Part shown: in pieces, positions 8,476 through 16,099 of the stretch
Layout of the letters: the number at the start of each line of letters is the position of its first letter
Position numbering within the stretch: the first letter of the stretch is position 1
Assembly: GCF_000429445.1 (NCBI RefSeq)
Contig: NZ_AUBW01000003.1
Span: forward strand, 472,072 to 536,071
Length of the DNA stretch: 64,000 bases
Reading direction: 5' to 3'
Source of the DNA: Algoriphagus terrigena DSM 22685
GTDB taxonomy: Bacteria; Bacteroidota; Bacteroidia; Cytophagales; Cyclobacteriaceae
Made by a program: the position numbers and the translations under genes
Notes under the pieces: model-generated
What the model saw: only the letters and a program-made list of their open reading frames with translations
The model's database searches: none
Told to the model about the DNA's origin: nothing

Positions 8476-10401
8476 ATGTTATCGATTTCCAACCTTTCTT
8501 ACTTCATCGGCGGTCGCCCGCTTTACGAAAACGCCAACCTGCATATCAAGCCGAAAGATAAAATCGGGCTTGTGGGTCAAAATGGAACCGGCAAGTCCAC
8601 CTTACTAAAGATCATCAACGGCGACTATCAGGCGACCACAGGGGAAGTACAAAAAGCGAAAGACTGCACGATCGGATTTCTGAATCAGGATCTACTTTCC
8701 TATCAGTCTGACGAAAGCATCCTGAATGTTGCCTTGGCGGCGTTTAAAGAAACTTTGGCTCTACAGGATGAGATCGAAGAAGTCCTGAAACTGATGGAAA
8801 CCGACTACTCGGAGGAGATCATCAATCGGCTGGCTCACCTTCAGGATCGCTTCGAAAGCAACGAAGGCTACACGATCAAGGCCAAAGCCGAGGAGGTTTT
8901 GGAAGGAATCGGCTTTCAAACCAAAGATCTGGGCAAGCCACTGCGACAGTTTTCCGGAGGATGGAGGATGCGGGTGATGCTGGCGAAACTCCTTTTGGAA
9001 AAGCCCTCCCTGCTCATGCTCGATGAACCTACCAACCACTTGGATTTGCCCTCCATTCAGTGGGTGGAGAACTACCTCAAAAACTATGAAGGCGCCGTTG
9101 TCGTGGTTTCCCACGATCAGACCTTTCTCGATAATTGCATCAGTACGACCGTGGAGGTCTCCAATCAGACTTTGACGTCCTATCCTGGAAACTACTCTTT
9201 CTATAAGGAGGAGAAGAAGATCCGAATGGAACTTCAGCAAAACGCCTACGAAAATCAGCAGCAGATGATCAAGCAGACGGAGAAGTTCATTGAGCGTTTC
9301 CGAGCCAAGGCGACCAAATCCAACCAAGTTCAGTCCAGAATCAAAGCACTCGACCGAATGGATCGGGTCAATGAAGTGGTCAATGACGAGGCATTTGTAA
9401 ACTTTAAGTTTAAGTTTTCCCAGAAATCAGGACGCGATGTCGTGATCTTGGACCATGTCTCCAAGTCGTATGGTGATCTGGTGATCTTGAAAAATACAAC
9501 GGCCAGGATCGAGCGGGGAGACAAGATTGCATTGATCGGAGCGAATGGGAAAGGAAAGTCCACACTGCTGCGGATCATCGCCGGCCCAGAGCAAACGACA
9601 GGCACTAGAACGGAGGGACACAATGTGATCAAAGCATTCTTTGCGCAGCATCAGCTGGAAGCCCTGACCTTGGACAACGAGATCATGCAGGAAATGGCTC
9701 AAGCTGGAAGCAAGAAATCCGAAATGGAGCTTCGTGGCGTTTTGGGATGTTTTCTTTTTTCCAATGAAGAAGTATTCAAAAAGATCAAAGTTCTATCTGG
9801 AGGTGAGAAATCCCGTGTCGCATTGGCAAAGACGCTGATCTCTGAGGCTAACTTCCTATTGCTCGATGAACCTACCAACCACTTGGACTTTCAGTCGGTT
9901 AATATTCTCATCCAAGCTCTACAGCAGTACGAGGGGACGTTTATTACCGTTTCCCACGACCGACATTTCATCAAAGGCGTGGCGAACAAAATCTGGTACA
10001 TCGAAGATCACGAGATCAAGGAGTATCCCGGAACCTACGACGAGTACGAGTTTTGGAGAAGCCAACAGACGGAGGTGAAGACCACTCCTGTTGTCGAGAA
10101 AATTGAGAAAAAGCCTCAACCGGCATCGCCTCGAAATACCCCCGAGACACAGCAGGCGAGACGGGATCTGAAGAAGCTGGAAGAACAGCTCCAGAAGATC
10201 GAAAAGGAGATTGAATCATTGGATCTGCTGAAAGCCGAAACAGAAGCCAAGATGGCAGATCCGGAGATGTATGAGGATGAAGCGAAAGCTCAAAAAGTGC
10301 AAGAAGGCTACCAGCGCATCCAGAAAAGCCTCGATGATGCCAATGCTCATTGGGAGCAACTGGTAGATCAGATCTCTTCGCTTCAGGAATTGGCCGGATA
10401 A
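8476..10401 (+). CDS. ABC-F family ATPase (ribosome-associated type)
   Basis: Soluble twin-ATPase of the ABC-F family, whose members act on the ribosome in translation control or antibiotic protection. The start chosen is the ATG at 8476, giving MLSISNLSYFIGGRPLY; an upstream in-frame ATG at 8419 would add 19 residues that do not fit the family and would place the -7 box inside the gene. The 641-residue protein has two ABC domains with Walker A GQNGTGKST and GANGKGKST, signatures FSGGW and LSGGEKSR, and LDEPTNHLD in both. The linker between them is charged and helical. The C-terminal 90 residues form a Lys/Glu-rich coiled coil, as in Uup/YheS-like members. No transmembrane part is present. 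Which ABC-F subgroup it belongs to is not decided. Confidence 0.93.
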   Translation: MLSISNLSYFIGGRPLYENANLHIKPKDKIGLVGQNGTGKSTLLKIINGDYQATTGEVQKAKDCTIGFLNQDLLSYQSDESILNVALAAFKETLALQDEIEEVLKLMETDYSEEIINRLAHLQDRFESNEGYTIKAKAEEVLEGIGFQTKDLGKPLRQFSGGWRMRVMLAKLLLEKPSLLMLDEPTNHLDLPSIQWVENYLKNYEGAVVVVSHDQTFLDNCISTTVEVSNQTLTSYPGNYSFYKEEKKIRMELQQNAYENQQQMIKQTEKFIERFRAKATKSNQVQSRIKALDRMDRVNEVVNDEAFVNFKFKFSQKSGRDVVILDHVSKSYGDLVILKNTTARIERGDKIALIGANGKGKSTLLRIIAGPEQTTGTRTEGHNVIKAFFAQHQLEALTLDNEIMQEMAQAGSKKSEMELRGVLGCFLFSNEEVFKKIKVLSGGEKSRVALAKTLISEANFLLLDEPTNHLDFQSVNILIQALQQYEGTFITVSHDRHFIKGVANKIWYIEDHEIKEYPGTYDEYEFWRSQQTEVKTTPVVEKIEKKPQPASPRNTPETQQARRDLKKLEEQLQKIEKEIESLDLLKAETEAKMADPEMYEDEAKAQKVQEGYQRIQKSLDDANAHWEQLVDQISSLQELAG

Positions 10402-10434
10402 TTGGCTTGGCTTTGAGGTAAATTCTTTACTTTG
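10402..10434 (+). promoter_or_regulatory. Possible promoter of the T9SS Plug-domain gene
   Basis: TTG at 10402 (or 10407) with a 22-bp (or 17-bp) spacer precedes TTACTTTG at 10427-10434, one mismatch from TAnnTTTG. The box ends 6 nt before the ATG. It lies directly after the ABC-F stop. Confidence 0.4.
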
Positions 10435-10439
10435 AACTC

Positions 10440-11714
10440 ATGTCTAGAAAGTATTCGATTCTGATTTTCTTCCTGTTTTTAGCCAGCGCAGGCATCGCGT
10501 TTTCACAGGTACTGGAGGATAAAGTGTACTCGGAGCATATCCAGTCGGTGAGGTTGTTTCCTTTGGGATTGCAGCAAGACAGTCAGTTGGATGCGCCTGT
10601 GGTGGGCATCTCTGATTCCAGACCGTTGATGTTGCTCTTTGACGACGTTGCGTTCGACCCGGAGCAGTATTCTGCCAAATTGATTCATTGTGATGCCAAC
10701 TGGGAAAAGTCCGGCCTTCGCGACAATGACTTTTCTTTGTCTTTTAACGAATACAATATCACGGAGTACAACTATTCCATCAATACCCGAATTCCCTACA
10801 TCCATTATGCTTTTCCGGTTCCCCGGGTGACCAAATCGGGGAATTACATCCTGAAAGTCTACCGGAATCGGGACGAGAACGAGGTGATTCTGACCCGGCG
10901 ATTCATGGTCTACGAAGAGCTGTTCACGGTAGGAGCGTCGGTAGTGCCGCCGACAGAGACGGAGGATCGAAGAGCCCTCCAGCAGATCAATGTGGTGGTT
11001 AACTATTCAAGGGTGGATTTGTCCGATCCCACCACTCAGGTGAAAGTCCTTATTAGACAAAATCAGCGCTGGGACAATGCTAAGCTACTGATCAAACCCA
11101 CTTTCCTCAATCAAAATGCGAAGAGTATACGGTACGAGCCCTTTGACGGATCGAGTACGTTCCGGGCGGGGAATGAATTTAGGTTCGTGGATTTGAGGTT
11201 TATTCGGGCGACAGGGGTAAATGTCGCTGAAGTGAAGGTGGAGGAAACGGTGATTTTGGCGAGTGCACTCCCGGACAAACCGCGTCCGGGCGGAGTTTAT
11301 TCCCAGTATCTGGATCTGAATGGACAATACATGGTGTATACCAATGATCGACCGGGAGGAAATCCAGAGGTTGAAAGTGAGTATATGTATACCACGTTTT
11401 ATCTCGAAGCTGACCCCGGGCGGGATATCAGGATGCTTGGATCCTTGACAGGATGGGGCAACAGTCCAGAGTCTAAGATGAACTATGACCCAAAGACGGG
11501 ACGATACAGCACGTCATTGCTGTTGAAGCAGGGCTGGTACGATTATCAATATGGTTTTGTGAGCGAGGACGGTTATGACTCCGACCCGATCGAAGGGAGT
11601 TTTTTTGAAACCGAAAATGAATATGAGGTTCTAGTGTACTACCGCGCCTTGGGATCCCGATACGATCAGCTGGTCGGATATGTGTACCTGCATCCAAACC
11701 GACGGAGGATTTGA
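10440..11714 (+). CDS. Type IX secretion system Plug-domain protein (former DUF5103)
   Basis: A 424-residue exported protein that resembles the family formerly called DUF5103, now linked to the Plug protein that seals the SprA translocon of the type IX secretion system. A clear signal peptide, ILIFFLFLASAGIAFSQ, ends near residue 23. The body is beta-rich and repeats the family hallmarks: HSVRLFP-like IQSVRLFPLG, LMLLFDDVA, YSAKLIHCDANW, FNEYNITEYNYSINTRIPYIHYAFPVP and GNYILKVYR. Near the end, GSLTGWGNSPESKMNYDPKTGRYSTSLLLKQGWYDYQYG-type sequence looks like an E-set/CBM-like fold. It is downstream of the ABC-F gene but has its own probable promoter. No other T9SS core gene is nearby. Confidence 0.8.
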   Translation: MSRKYSILIFFLFLASAGIAFSQVLEDKVYSEHIQSVRLFPLGLQQDSQLDAPVVGISDSRPLMLLFDDVAFDPEQYSAKLIHCDANWEKSGLRDNDFSLSFNEYNITEYNYSINTRIPYIHYAFPVPRVTKSGNYILKVYRNRDENEVILTRRFMVYEELFTVGASVVPPTETEDRRALQQINVVVNYSRVDLSDPTTQVKVLIRQNQRWDNAKLLIKPTFLNQNAKSIRYEPFDGSSTFRAGNEFRFVDLRFIRATGVNVAEVKVEETVILASALPDKPRPGGVYSQYLDLNGQYMVYTNDRPGGNPEVESEYMYTTFYLEADPGRDIRMLGSLTGWGNSPESKMNYDPKTGRYSTSLLLKQGWYDYQYGFVSEDGYDSDPIEGSFFETENEYEVLVYYRALGSRYDQLVGYVYLHPNRRRI

Positions 11715-11814
11715 CAGATTTCTAATTCTCGCGAAATTCCACGTGAGACTGGGAAGGCCCAAGAGCGGCGTTTTAAGAAGGTCTTGTGCTAGCCTGAGAA
11801 TGTATATAAAAGAA

Positions 11815-11839
11815 AAATCCTCTCGATTTGAGAGGATTT
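11815..11839. terminator. Bidirectional terminator between Plug-domain and Cas6-like genes
   Basis: A perfect 10-bp stem, AAATCCTCTC (11815-11824) with GAGAGGATTT (11830-11839), has the 5-nt loop GATTT and A/T runs on both sides. It separates two convergent genes and ends 6 bp before the stop of the Cas6-like gene. Confidence 0.8.
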
Positions 11840-11844
11840 GATTT

Positions 11845-12741
11845 TTATTGCTCTTCGGAGGATTCTATTTCGCTTTCGCCTTCTTCAGAAGTTGGCGCAA
11901 CATTTTGTCTCACACGATCAGTCGGCTTGTAGGGAACGAATCCCTCGCGCTTAAACTTGTAAGTTGTAGTGCGGTTTCCGGAAGGATGATTTGCGAGATC
12001 CAGCATTCCAAATCCTTTGTGGGTAAAAGCACCCAGTCCACACTTAAATACAAAATCCTGAACTTCAGGCGCTGCATAAAGTGTAAATGGAAGCGTATAG
12101 CCTCTCACCTCGTACTTCACATCCATATCATAGACGGCATAGATTCGAGCAAATTTCTTCTGCTGTTCCTTCAGTTTATTTACATAAACCATGTCAGGGA
12201 CGACTTGGAACTTGAAGAATGATTCCATCTGCTCAGGCGTATACCAGCCTGACTTTTCCATACGGGTCAAGGTAGATTCGTACAGCAAATCGGAAAACTC
12301 ATCGCTGTCTGGATTAATGAATCGCTTGCCGGCTTCTTCGTTGAAAGCCGGAGTGATCAACACCAGTGGGGAGATACATACGAATTTGTTGTTGGTCTCC
12401 AGCGTTGGCTCAGTTTCCAATTCGGTGTATTCCGGCGATAGGATCAGGTTGCCGAGTTCGATCTTTGGCGTAGCAAAAACCTGCTCCAGCAAGTAATCCA
12501 TGAAGTCCTCGCTTTGAGACGAAAGGACGAGCGTCACCAAACTGGAATAATAATGCAAACCACTTCTACTCACTTTCGTCTGGCCTTTCAAACCAGAGAA
12601 ATTGAAATAGTTGTAGTTGAAGAATTCTTCTCTTCCTCCTTTCACAATTACTCCTTTGAGAAATTGCGCCAGGATATACTGGTGATGAAAAGGCAAATAG
12701 GAGCCTTTGTTTTTAAGTGAAAATATAAGTCTGACTCTCAC
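11845..12741 (-). CDS. cas6: Orphan Cas6-like CRISPR RNA endoribonuclease homologue
   Basis: Cas6 enzymes are RAMP-fold RNases that cut CRISPR precursor RNA. The 298-residue protein shows the Cas6 plan: LPFHHQYILAQFLKGVI (residues 16-32), YFNFSGL (45-51), the SSQSEDFMDYL segment, an ISPLVLITP strand (123-131) and the C-terminal glycine-rich loop GLGAFTHKGFG (235-245). The start is a GTG at 12741; no ATG fits. His19/His20 are the only N-terminal candidates for catalysis, and no His follows the FSGL motif where archaeal Cas6 has one, so activity is uncertain. The last 15 residues are strongly acidic. There is no CRISPR array, other cas gene or repeat unit around it; neighbours are housekeeping genes. 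It may be a domesticated RNA-binding or RNA-cutting protein. Confidence 0.8.
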   Translation of the reverse strand: MRVRLIFSLKNKGSYLPFHHQYILAQFLKGVIVKGGREEFFNYNYFNFSGLKGQTKVSRSGLHYYSSLVTLVLSSQSEDFMDYLLEQVFATPKIELGNLILSPEYTELETEPTLETNNKFVCISPLVLITPAFNEEAGKRFINPDSDEFSDLLYESTLTRMEKSGWYTPEQMESFFKFQVVPDMVYVNKLKEQQKKFARIYAVYDMDVKYEVRGYTLPFTLYAAPEVQDFVFKCGLGAFTHKGFGMLDLANHPSGNRTTTYKFKREGFVPYKPTDRVRQNVAPTSEEGESEIESSEEQ

Positions 12742-12812
12742 GGTGATTTAAAAATAAAATGAGACAAATGGTGAATTAAAATACTTACGTGTTTGGGTGT
12801 ATAAGCAGGTGT

Positions 12813-12845
12813 CAAAAGTACAAATAAAATTCAAAAAAAGTCAAA
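12813..12845 (-). promoter_or_regulatory. Promoter of the Cas6-like gene
   Basis: On the minus strand, TTTG (12845-12842), a 21-bp spacer and TACTTTTG (12820-12813) match the Bacteroidota consensus perfectly. The -33 element lies inside the last codons of ychF. The leader before the GTG at 12741 would be about 65 nt, long for this window. Confidence 0.6.
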
Positions 12846-13938
12846 CGTTGAATCTAAAATGCATAATGTCTCCATCTTGGACTACATATTCTTTACCTTC
12901 AATTGCAATTTTCCCATTTTCACGGCAACCTGCTTCTGTCTTGAATTGCGTATAGTCCGCAAGCTTGATTACTTCCGCCTTGATAAATCCACGTTCAAAA
13001 TCGGTGTGAATCACCCCCGCTGCCTGAGGCGCTTTCCATCCTCTTTTGATCGTCCAGGCCCGTACTTCCTGCACGCCCGCGGTAAAATAGGTGATCAAAT
13101 CCAACAGGGTGTATGCCGCGGCAATCAACCGGTTCATACCGCTTTCTTCCAAACCATATTCGGAAAGGAACATGGCAATCTCATCGGCATCTTCAAATTC
13201 CGCGATCTGGGATTCCAACGCTGCGCAAAGTAGAATAACTTCCGCATTTTCTTCCTTCACTTTAGCTTTCAGCTGATCTACAAATTTGTTTCCGGTCGTG
13301 ATACTCGCCTCGTCTACGTTGGCGACGTACAGCACCGGCTTGATGGTCAGCAAATGCAGATCTCTCACAGCTTCCAGCTCTTCTTTGTCGACTTCGATAG
13401 CGCGGGCATTCAATCCAGAGGTAAGTCCAGTCTTAAACCGATTGAGGATTTCAAGCTCAACTCTGGCCTTTGCATCACCTGCTTTTGCCACCTTTTCGGT
13501 CTTTTGAATCTTCTTTTCGACTGATTCCAGGTCCTTCAACTGTAGCTCGGTGTCGATGACTTCTTTGTCGAAGACTGGATCAACTCCGCCGGCGACGTGG
13601 ACAATATTATCATCTTCAAAGCATCTGATGACGTGGATGATGGCATTTACTTCCCGGATGTTTGCCAAGAATTTGTTGCCGAGTCCTTCTCCTTTGGAAG
13701 CACCTTTTACCAATCCTGCAATGTCCACAAACTCGATAATAGTAGGCACGACACGCTGCGGATTGACCAGTCCTTCGAGGACCTGGAGCCTTTTGTCAGG
13801 CACTGAAACCACGCCTACATTTGGCTCGATCGTACAGAAAGGGAAGTTTGCTGCTTCTGCTTTGGCGCTTGACAGCGCATTAAACAAGGTAGACTTGCCC
13901 ACATTTGGAAGTCCAACAATGCCACATTGTAATGCCAT
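12841..13938 (-). CDS. ychF: Redox-regulated ATPase YchF (Obg-like)
   Basis: Universally conserved P-loop NTPase of the Obg family that prefers ATP and binds ribosomes; linked to stress and translation control. The 365-residue protein begins MALQCGIVGLPNVGKSTLFN with the P-loop GLPNVGKST, then FPFCTIEPNVG (switch I), DIAGLVKGASKGEGLGNKFL (G3 with the hydrophobic residue typical of HAS-NTPases) and YVANVDE in place of NKxD, which explains the ATP preference. The C-terminus has the TGS domain (YFTAGVQEVRAWTIKRG to the end). Its ATG overlaps the stop of the upstream permease gene by one base (TAATG), so the two are translationally coupled. Length and motifs are standard. Confidence 0.96.
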   Translation of the reverse strand: MALQCGIVGLPNVGKSTLFNALSSAKAEAANFPFCTIEPNVGVVSVPDKRLQVLEGLVNPQRVVPTIIEFVDIAGLVKGASKGEGLGNKFLANIREVNAIIHVIRCFEDDNIVHVAGGVDPVFDKEVIDTELQLKDLESVEKKIQKTEKVAKAGDAKARVELEILNRFKTGLTSGLNARAIEVDKEELEAVRDLHLLTIKPVLYVANVDEASITTGNKFVDQLKAKVKEENAEVILLCAALESQIAEFEDADEIAMFLSEYGLEESGMNRLIAAAYTLLDLITYFTAGVQEVRAWTIKRGWKAPQAAGVIHTDFERGFIKAEVIKLADYTQFKTEAGCRENGKIAIEGKEYVVQDGDIMHFRFNV

Positions 13939-15029
13939 TAATTCGTTGCTTTAATTTTAAAGATTCGGTAGGACTTATACCCTTCATAAAACTCCATCAC
14001 GGAGACTCTGAAGATGGTATAAACCGGAATTGCAAAGATCATCCCTACGATGCCGGCGATTTTTGCCCCGGCAAAGATAATAACAAATATCTCAAGGGGA
14101 TGTGCCTTCACTGATTTGGAAAAAATCATTGGCTGAATGACCACGTTGTCAGTGAGTTGCACGACAGCAAATACTGATAAAATCTTGAAAAGAAAGTAGG
14201 TGTACTCCGCGTCGCTGGAAAATGTGCCTGTCGAGATACCCACCATGATCCCAAACGAAGCTCCCAAGATAGGGCCGGCATAAGGAATCAGGTTGGCGAC
14301 GGCGGCAAACAGCGCGATTGTCAACGCATAGTCTACGCCCACAATGGTCAAACCTAAACTCGCGATCGAGAAAAGAAACAACATCTGGATCAGGAGGCCA
14401 AAGAGGTAATTGGAAAGTAGCTTCTCCACCTTGGTAAACGTGGCGACAGAAAGCTCGAAGTAGGCGTTTGGTATCAGGTTTAGCAGGTTTCTTCTCAACA
14501 GGCCATTTTCCAAAAGAAGAAAGAAAGTGATGAATGCCACAGCCATTGTGCCGATAATCAGACTGCTCGTCACATTGACAAATCCGCTGATAAAGCCACC
14601 AAAATCAAATGATTTAATGAAGGCGACGACGCTACTTTTCATCTCTTCAAAAAGAGACCCAGGTTTGTTTTCCAATAATTGATAACGGAAAAGCACCCGC
14701 TCCACGCGCTCTATAGGCTCCTGCACTTGCAGGTAGATCCCCTCCAGATCCATCTCGGACAGGATCACCAACTGGTTGTTGATCAAAGGCAAAAAAAGTA
14801 AACTCAACAAGAATATCAGCAGGATAATCGATGCATACGAAATCAGGATCGCTAACCATCGAGGGATGTGCTGTCTGACCAGGTGAAAGTCATTGAGCTG
14901 ATTGGTAAGTGGGCGGAGTAGGGCGGCGATGACCAGCGACAGGATGAGATAGAGCGTGATATTGGAGAAATACCACCCGAACAATAGAAATGCTCCAATG
15001 AAAAGAATCAGGTAAATGAAAAATCGCTG
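13938..15029 (-). CDS. AI-2E (PerM/YdiK) family membrane permease, paralogue 1
   Basis: Polytopic inner-membrane protein of the AI-2E transporter family. Members export diverse small solutes or act as antiporters; AI-2 export is proven for few. The start chosen is the ATG at 15029 (MQRFFIYLILFIGAF, 363 residues); an upstream ATG at 15062 would begin inside the terminator hairpin of the preceding gene. About eight hydrophobic segments are visible, with a soluble stretch at about residues 90-160 and the family pattern VANLIPYAGPILGASFG. DNVVIQPMIFSKSVKAHPLEIFVIIFAGAKIAGIVGMIFAIP near the end is also typical. It overlaps ychF by one base. A second paralogue lies at 26804-27907. Confidence 0.88.
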   Translation of the reverse strand, partial: QRFFIYLILFIGAFLLFGWYFSNITLYLILSLVIAALLRPLTNQLNDFHLVRQHIPRWLAILISYASIILLIFLLSLLFLPLINNQLVILSEMDLEGIYLQVQEPIERVERVLFRYQLLENKPGSLFEEMKSSVVAFIKSFDFGGFISGFVNVTSSLIIGTMAVAFITFFLLLENGLLRRNLLNLIPNAYFELSVATFTKVEKLLSNYLFGLLIQMLFLFSIASLGLTIVGVDYALTIALFAAVANLIPYAGPILGASFGIMVGISTGTFSSDAEYTYFLFKILSVFAVVQLTDNVVIQPMIFSKSVKAHPLEIFVIIFAGAKIAGIVGMIFAIPVYTIFRVSVMEFYEGYKSYRIFKIKATN

Positions 15030-15048
15030 CATAAAACAAAATACAAAA

Positions 15049-15070
15049 TAAAAGGAGGCCAATGCCTCCT
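15049..15070 (-). terminator. Intrinsic terminator after the PUR-domain gene
   Basis: Read on the minus strand: AGGAGGC, loop ATTG, GCCTCCT followed by a T-rich tract. The stem on plus is 15053-15059 with 15064-15070. It lies 50 bp after the PUR gene stop and just upstream of the permease ATG at 15029. Confidence 0.7.
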
Positions 15071-15092
15071 CGAATATACTTTATTCAACGGC

Positions 15093-15112
15093 GGATAAGC
15101 AATCGCTTATCC
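15093..15112. repeat. 8-bp hairpin between PUR gene and its terminator
   Basis: GGATAAGC, loop AATC, GCTTATCC is a perfect inverted repeat located between the PUR gene stop and the terminator. It has no T tract, so it is more likely an RNA 3' end stabiliser or a second, weak stop signal. Confidence 0.4.
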
Positions 15113-15121
15113 AATAGGAAT

Positions 15122-15451
15122 TTACTCCCATTTGAGGTCATCGTTGACTTCGGTTTCTGCATCTTCATTTTCAAACTGTGCGAAATCAACTTCTGGCATC
15201 AGGTCGTTTTTCACATGATCCACGGCCTCATTGAGTGCATTGGCAAACTTGAAGAAGTCCTCCTTATAAAGAAAGATCTTATGCTTCTCGTACGTGAAGT
15301 TGTCGCCGTTCATCCGTCTTTTGCTCTCGGTGATCGTGATGTAGAAGTCGTTGGCGCGGGTAGACTTGACGTCAAAAAAATAGGTTCGTTTTCCTGCTTT
15401 TACTTTTTTTGAGAAAATTTCCTCTCTGTCATATCCTCGATTGTCTTCCAC
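15122..15451 (-). CDS. PUR-alpha-like nucleic-acid-binding protein (DUF3276)
   Basis: Small protein with a single PUR repeat, the fold that binds single-stranded nucleic acid in eukaryotic Pur-alpha and in the Borrelia regulator BpuR. The 109 residues contain EEIFSKKVKAGKRTYFFDVKSTR, then DFYITITESKRR and HKIFLYKEDFFKFANALNEA, which is the strand-strand-helix layout of the family. The C-terminal 25 residues are acidic and probably disordered. DUF3276 proteins are abundant in Bacteroidota; a role as an RNA/ssDNA chaperone or regulator is inferred from the fold. It is flanked by its own terminator and stands apart from the permease-ychF operon. Confidence 0.87.
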   Translation of the reverse strand: MEDNRGYDREEIFSKKVKAGKRTYFFDVKSTRANDFYITITESKRRMNGDNFTYEKHKIFLYKEDFFKFANALNEAVDHVKNDLMPEVDFAQFENEDAETEVNDDLKWE

Positions 15452-15610
15452 TGGGCTTCCGGATTTAGGTTTGGGGTTTTATAGATTTTAGTGATCTAAG
15501 ATAAAGCAAAAGCAAAGTAGAAATCAAAGTGAGCTACTACTTTTTTTAGAAACTCCATATATAATAAACGCAAAGAGTTAAAAATCAGTAAAAAAGTATC
15601 GGGCTTAAAT

Positions 15611-15632
15611 AAAAAAAGTGGCTTTCGCCACT
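15611..15632 (-). terminator. Intrinsic terminator after the ferredoxin gene
   Basis: On the minus strand AGTGGC, loop GAAA, GCCACT is followed by seven T. It begins 2 bp beyond the ferredoxin stop. Confidence 0.8.
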
Positions 15633-15633
15633 C

Positions 15634-15981
15634 TTATTCTCCATGCATAAATGCCTTCTTGGCAAGCAATTCTTCTTCTGTTTCCGGATTGTCAGGATCG
15701 TCTACACAGCAGTCGACAGGACACACTGCAGCGCACTGAGGCTCCTCGTGAAAGCCGTTGCATTCGGTGCACTTTGCAGTCACGATGTAGTAAAATTCGT
15801 CCGACACCGGCTCTTGCTTTTCGCTGGCCGACACGACCGACCCGTCTTCAAGAGTGACTTCTTTCAGCGCGGTTCCACCGCCCCAGGTCCATTCGACCCC
15901 ACCTTCGTAAATCGCTGTATTTGGACATTCAGGTTCGCATGCACCGCAGTTGATGCATTCGTCTGTAATCATTATAGCCAT
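15634..15981 (-). CDS. Two-cluster 4Fe-4S ferredoxin
   Basis: Small electron carrier of 115 residues. The first cluster motif is [15 protein letters not shown] (C-x2-C-x2-C-x3-CP). The second half supplies [22 protein letters not shown], a C-x2-C-x8-C-x3-CP pattern with a spacer typical of the Bacteroidota/Alvin-type ferredoxins. Between them is an insert of about 40 residues ([14 protein letters not shown]). It is divergent from the acyl-CoA reductase, and the two could be functionally linked through low-potential electrons, but that is inference. It has its own strong promoter and terminator. The start [12 protein letters not shown] was preferred because the promoter leaves only about 15 nt of leader. 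Confidence 0.92.
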   Translation of the reverse strand: MAIMITDECINCGACEPECPNTAIYEGGVEWTWGGGTALKEVTLEDGSVVSASEKQEPVSDEFYYIVTAKCTECNGFHEEPQCAAVCPVDCCVDDPDNPETEEELLAKKAFMHGE

Positions 15982-16001
15982 GGCTCAATCAATTTGAAGC
16001 C

Positions 16002-16032
16002 CAAAAGTACAATCTCATTAGCTGCAAGGCAA
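16002..16032 (-). promoter_or_regulatory. Promoter of the ferredoxin gene
   Basis: On the minus strand TTG (16032-16030), 20 bp, then TACTTTTG (16009-16002): a perfect TAnnTTTG with correct spacing. Predicted start of transcription is near 15996, about 15 nt before the ATG. Confidence 0.65.
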
Positions 16033-16087
16033 TAAAAAGTTGTCATACTAATTAATTTAATTTTATTCTAAGCTGGGCCTCTTTTGA

Positions 16088-16095
16088 TAACTTTG
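16088..16095 (+). promoter_or_regulatory. -7 box ending 5 nt before the acyl-CoA reductase start
   Basis: TAACTTTG is a perfect match, followed by CCGC and the ATG at 16100. The arrangement is the same as at the ABC-F gene and predicts a leaderless transcript. No -33 TTG at the correct distance. Confidence 0.5.
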
Positions 16096-16099
16096 CCGC

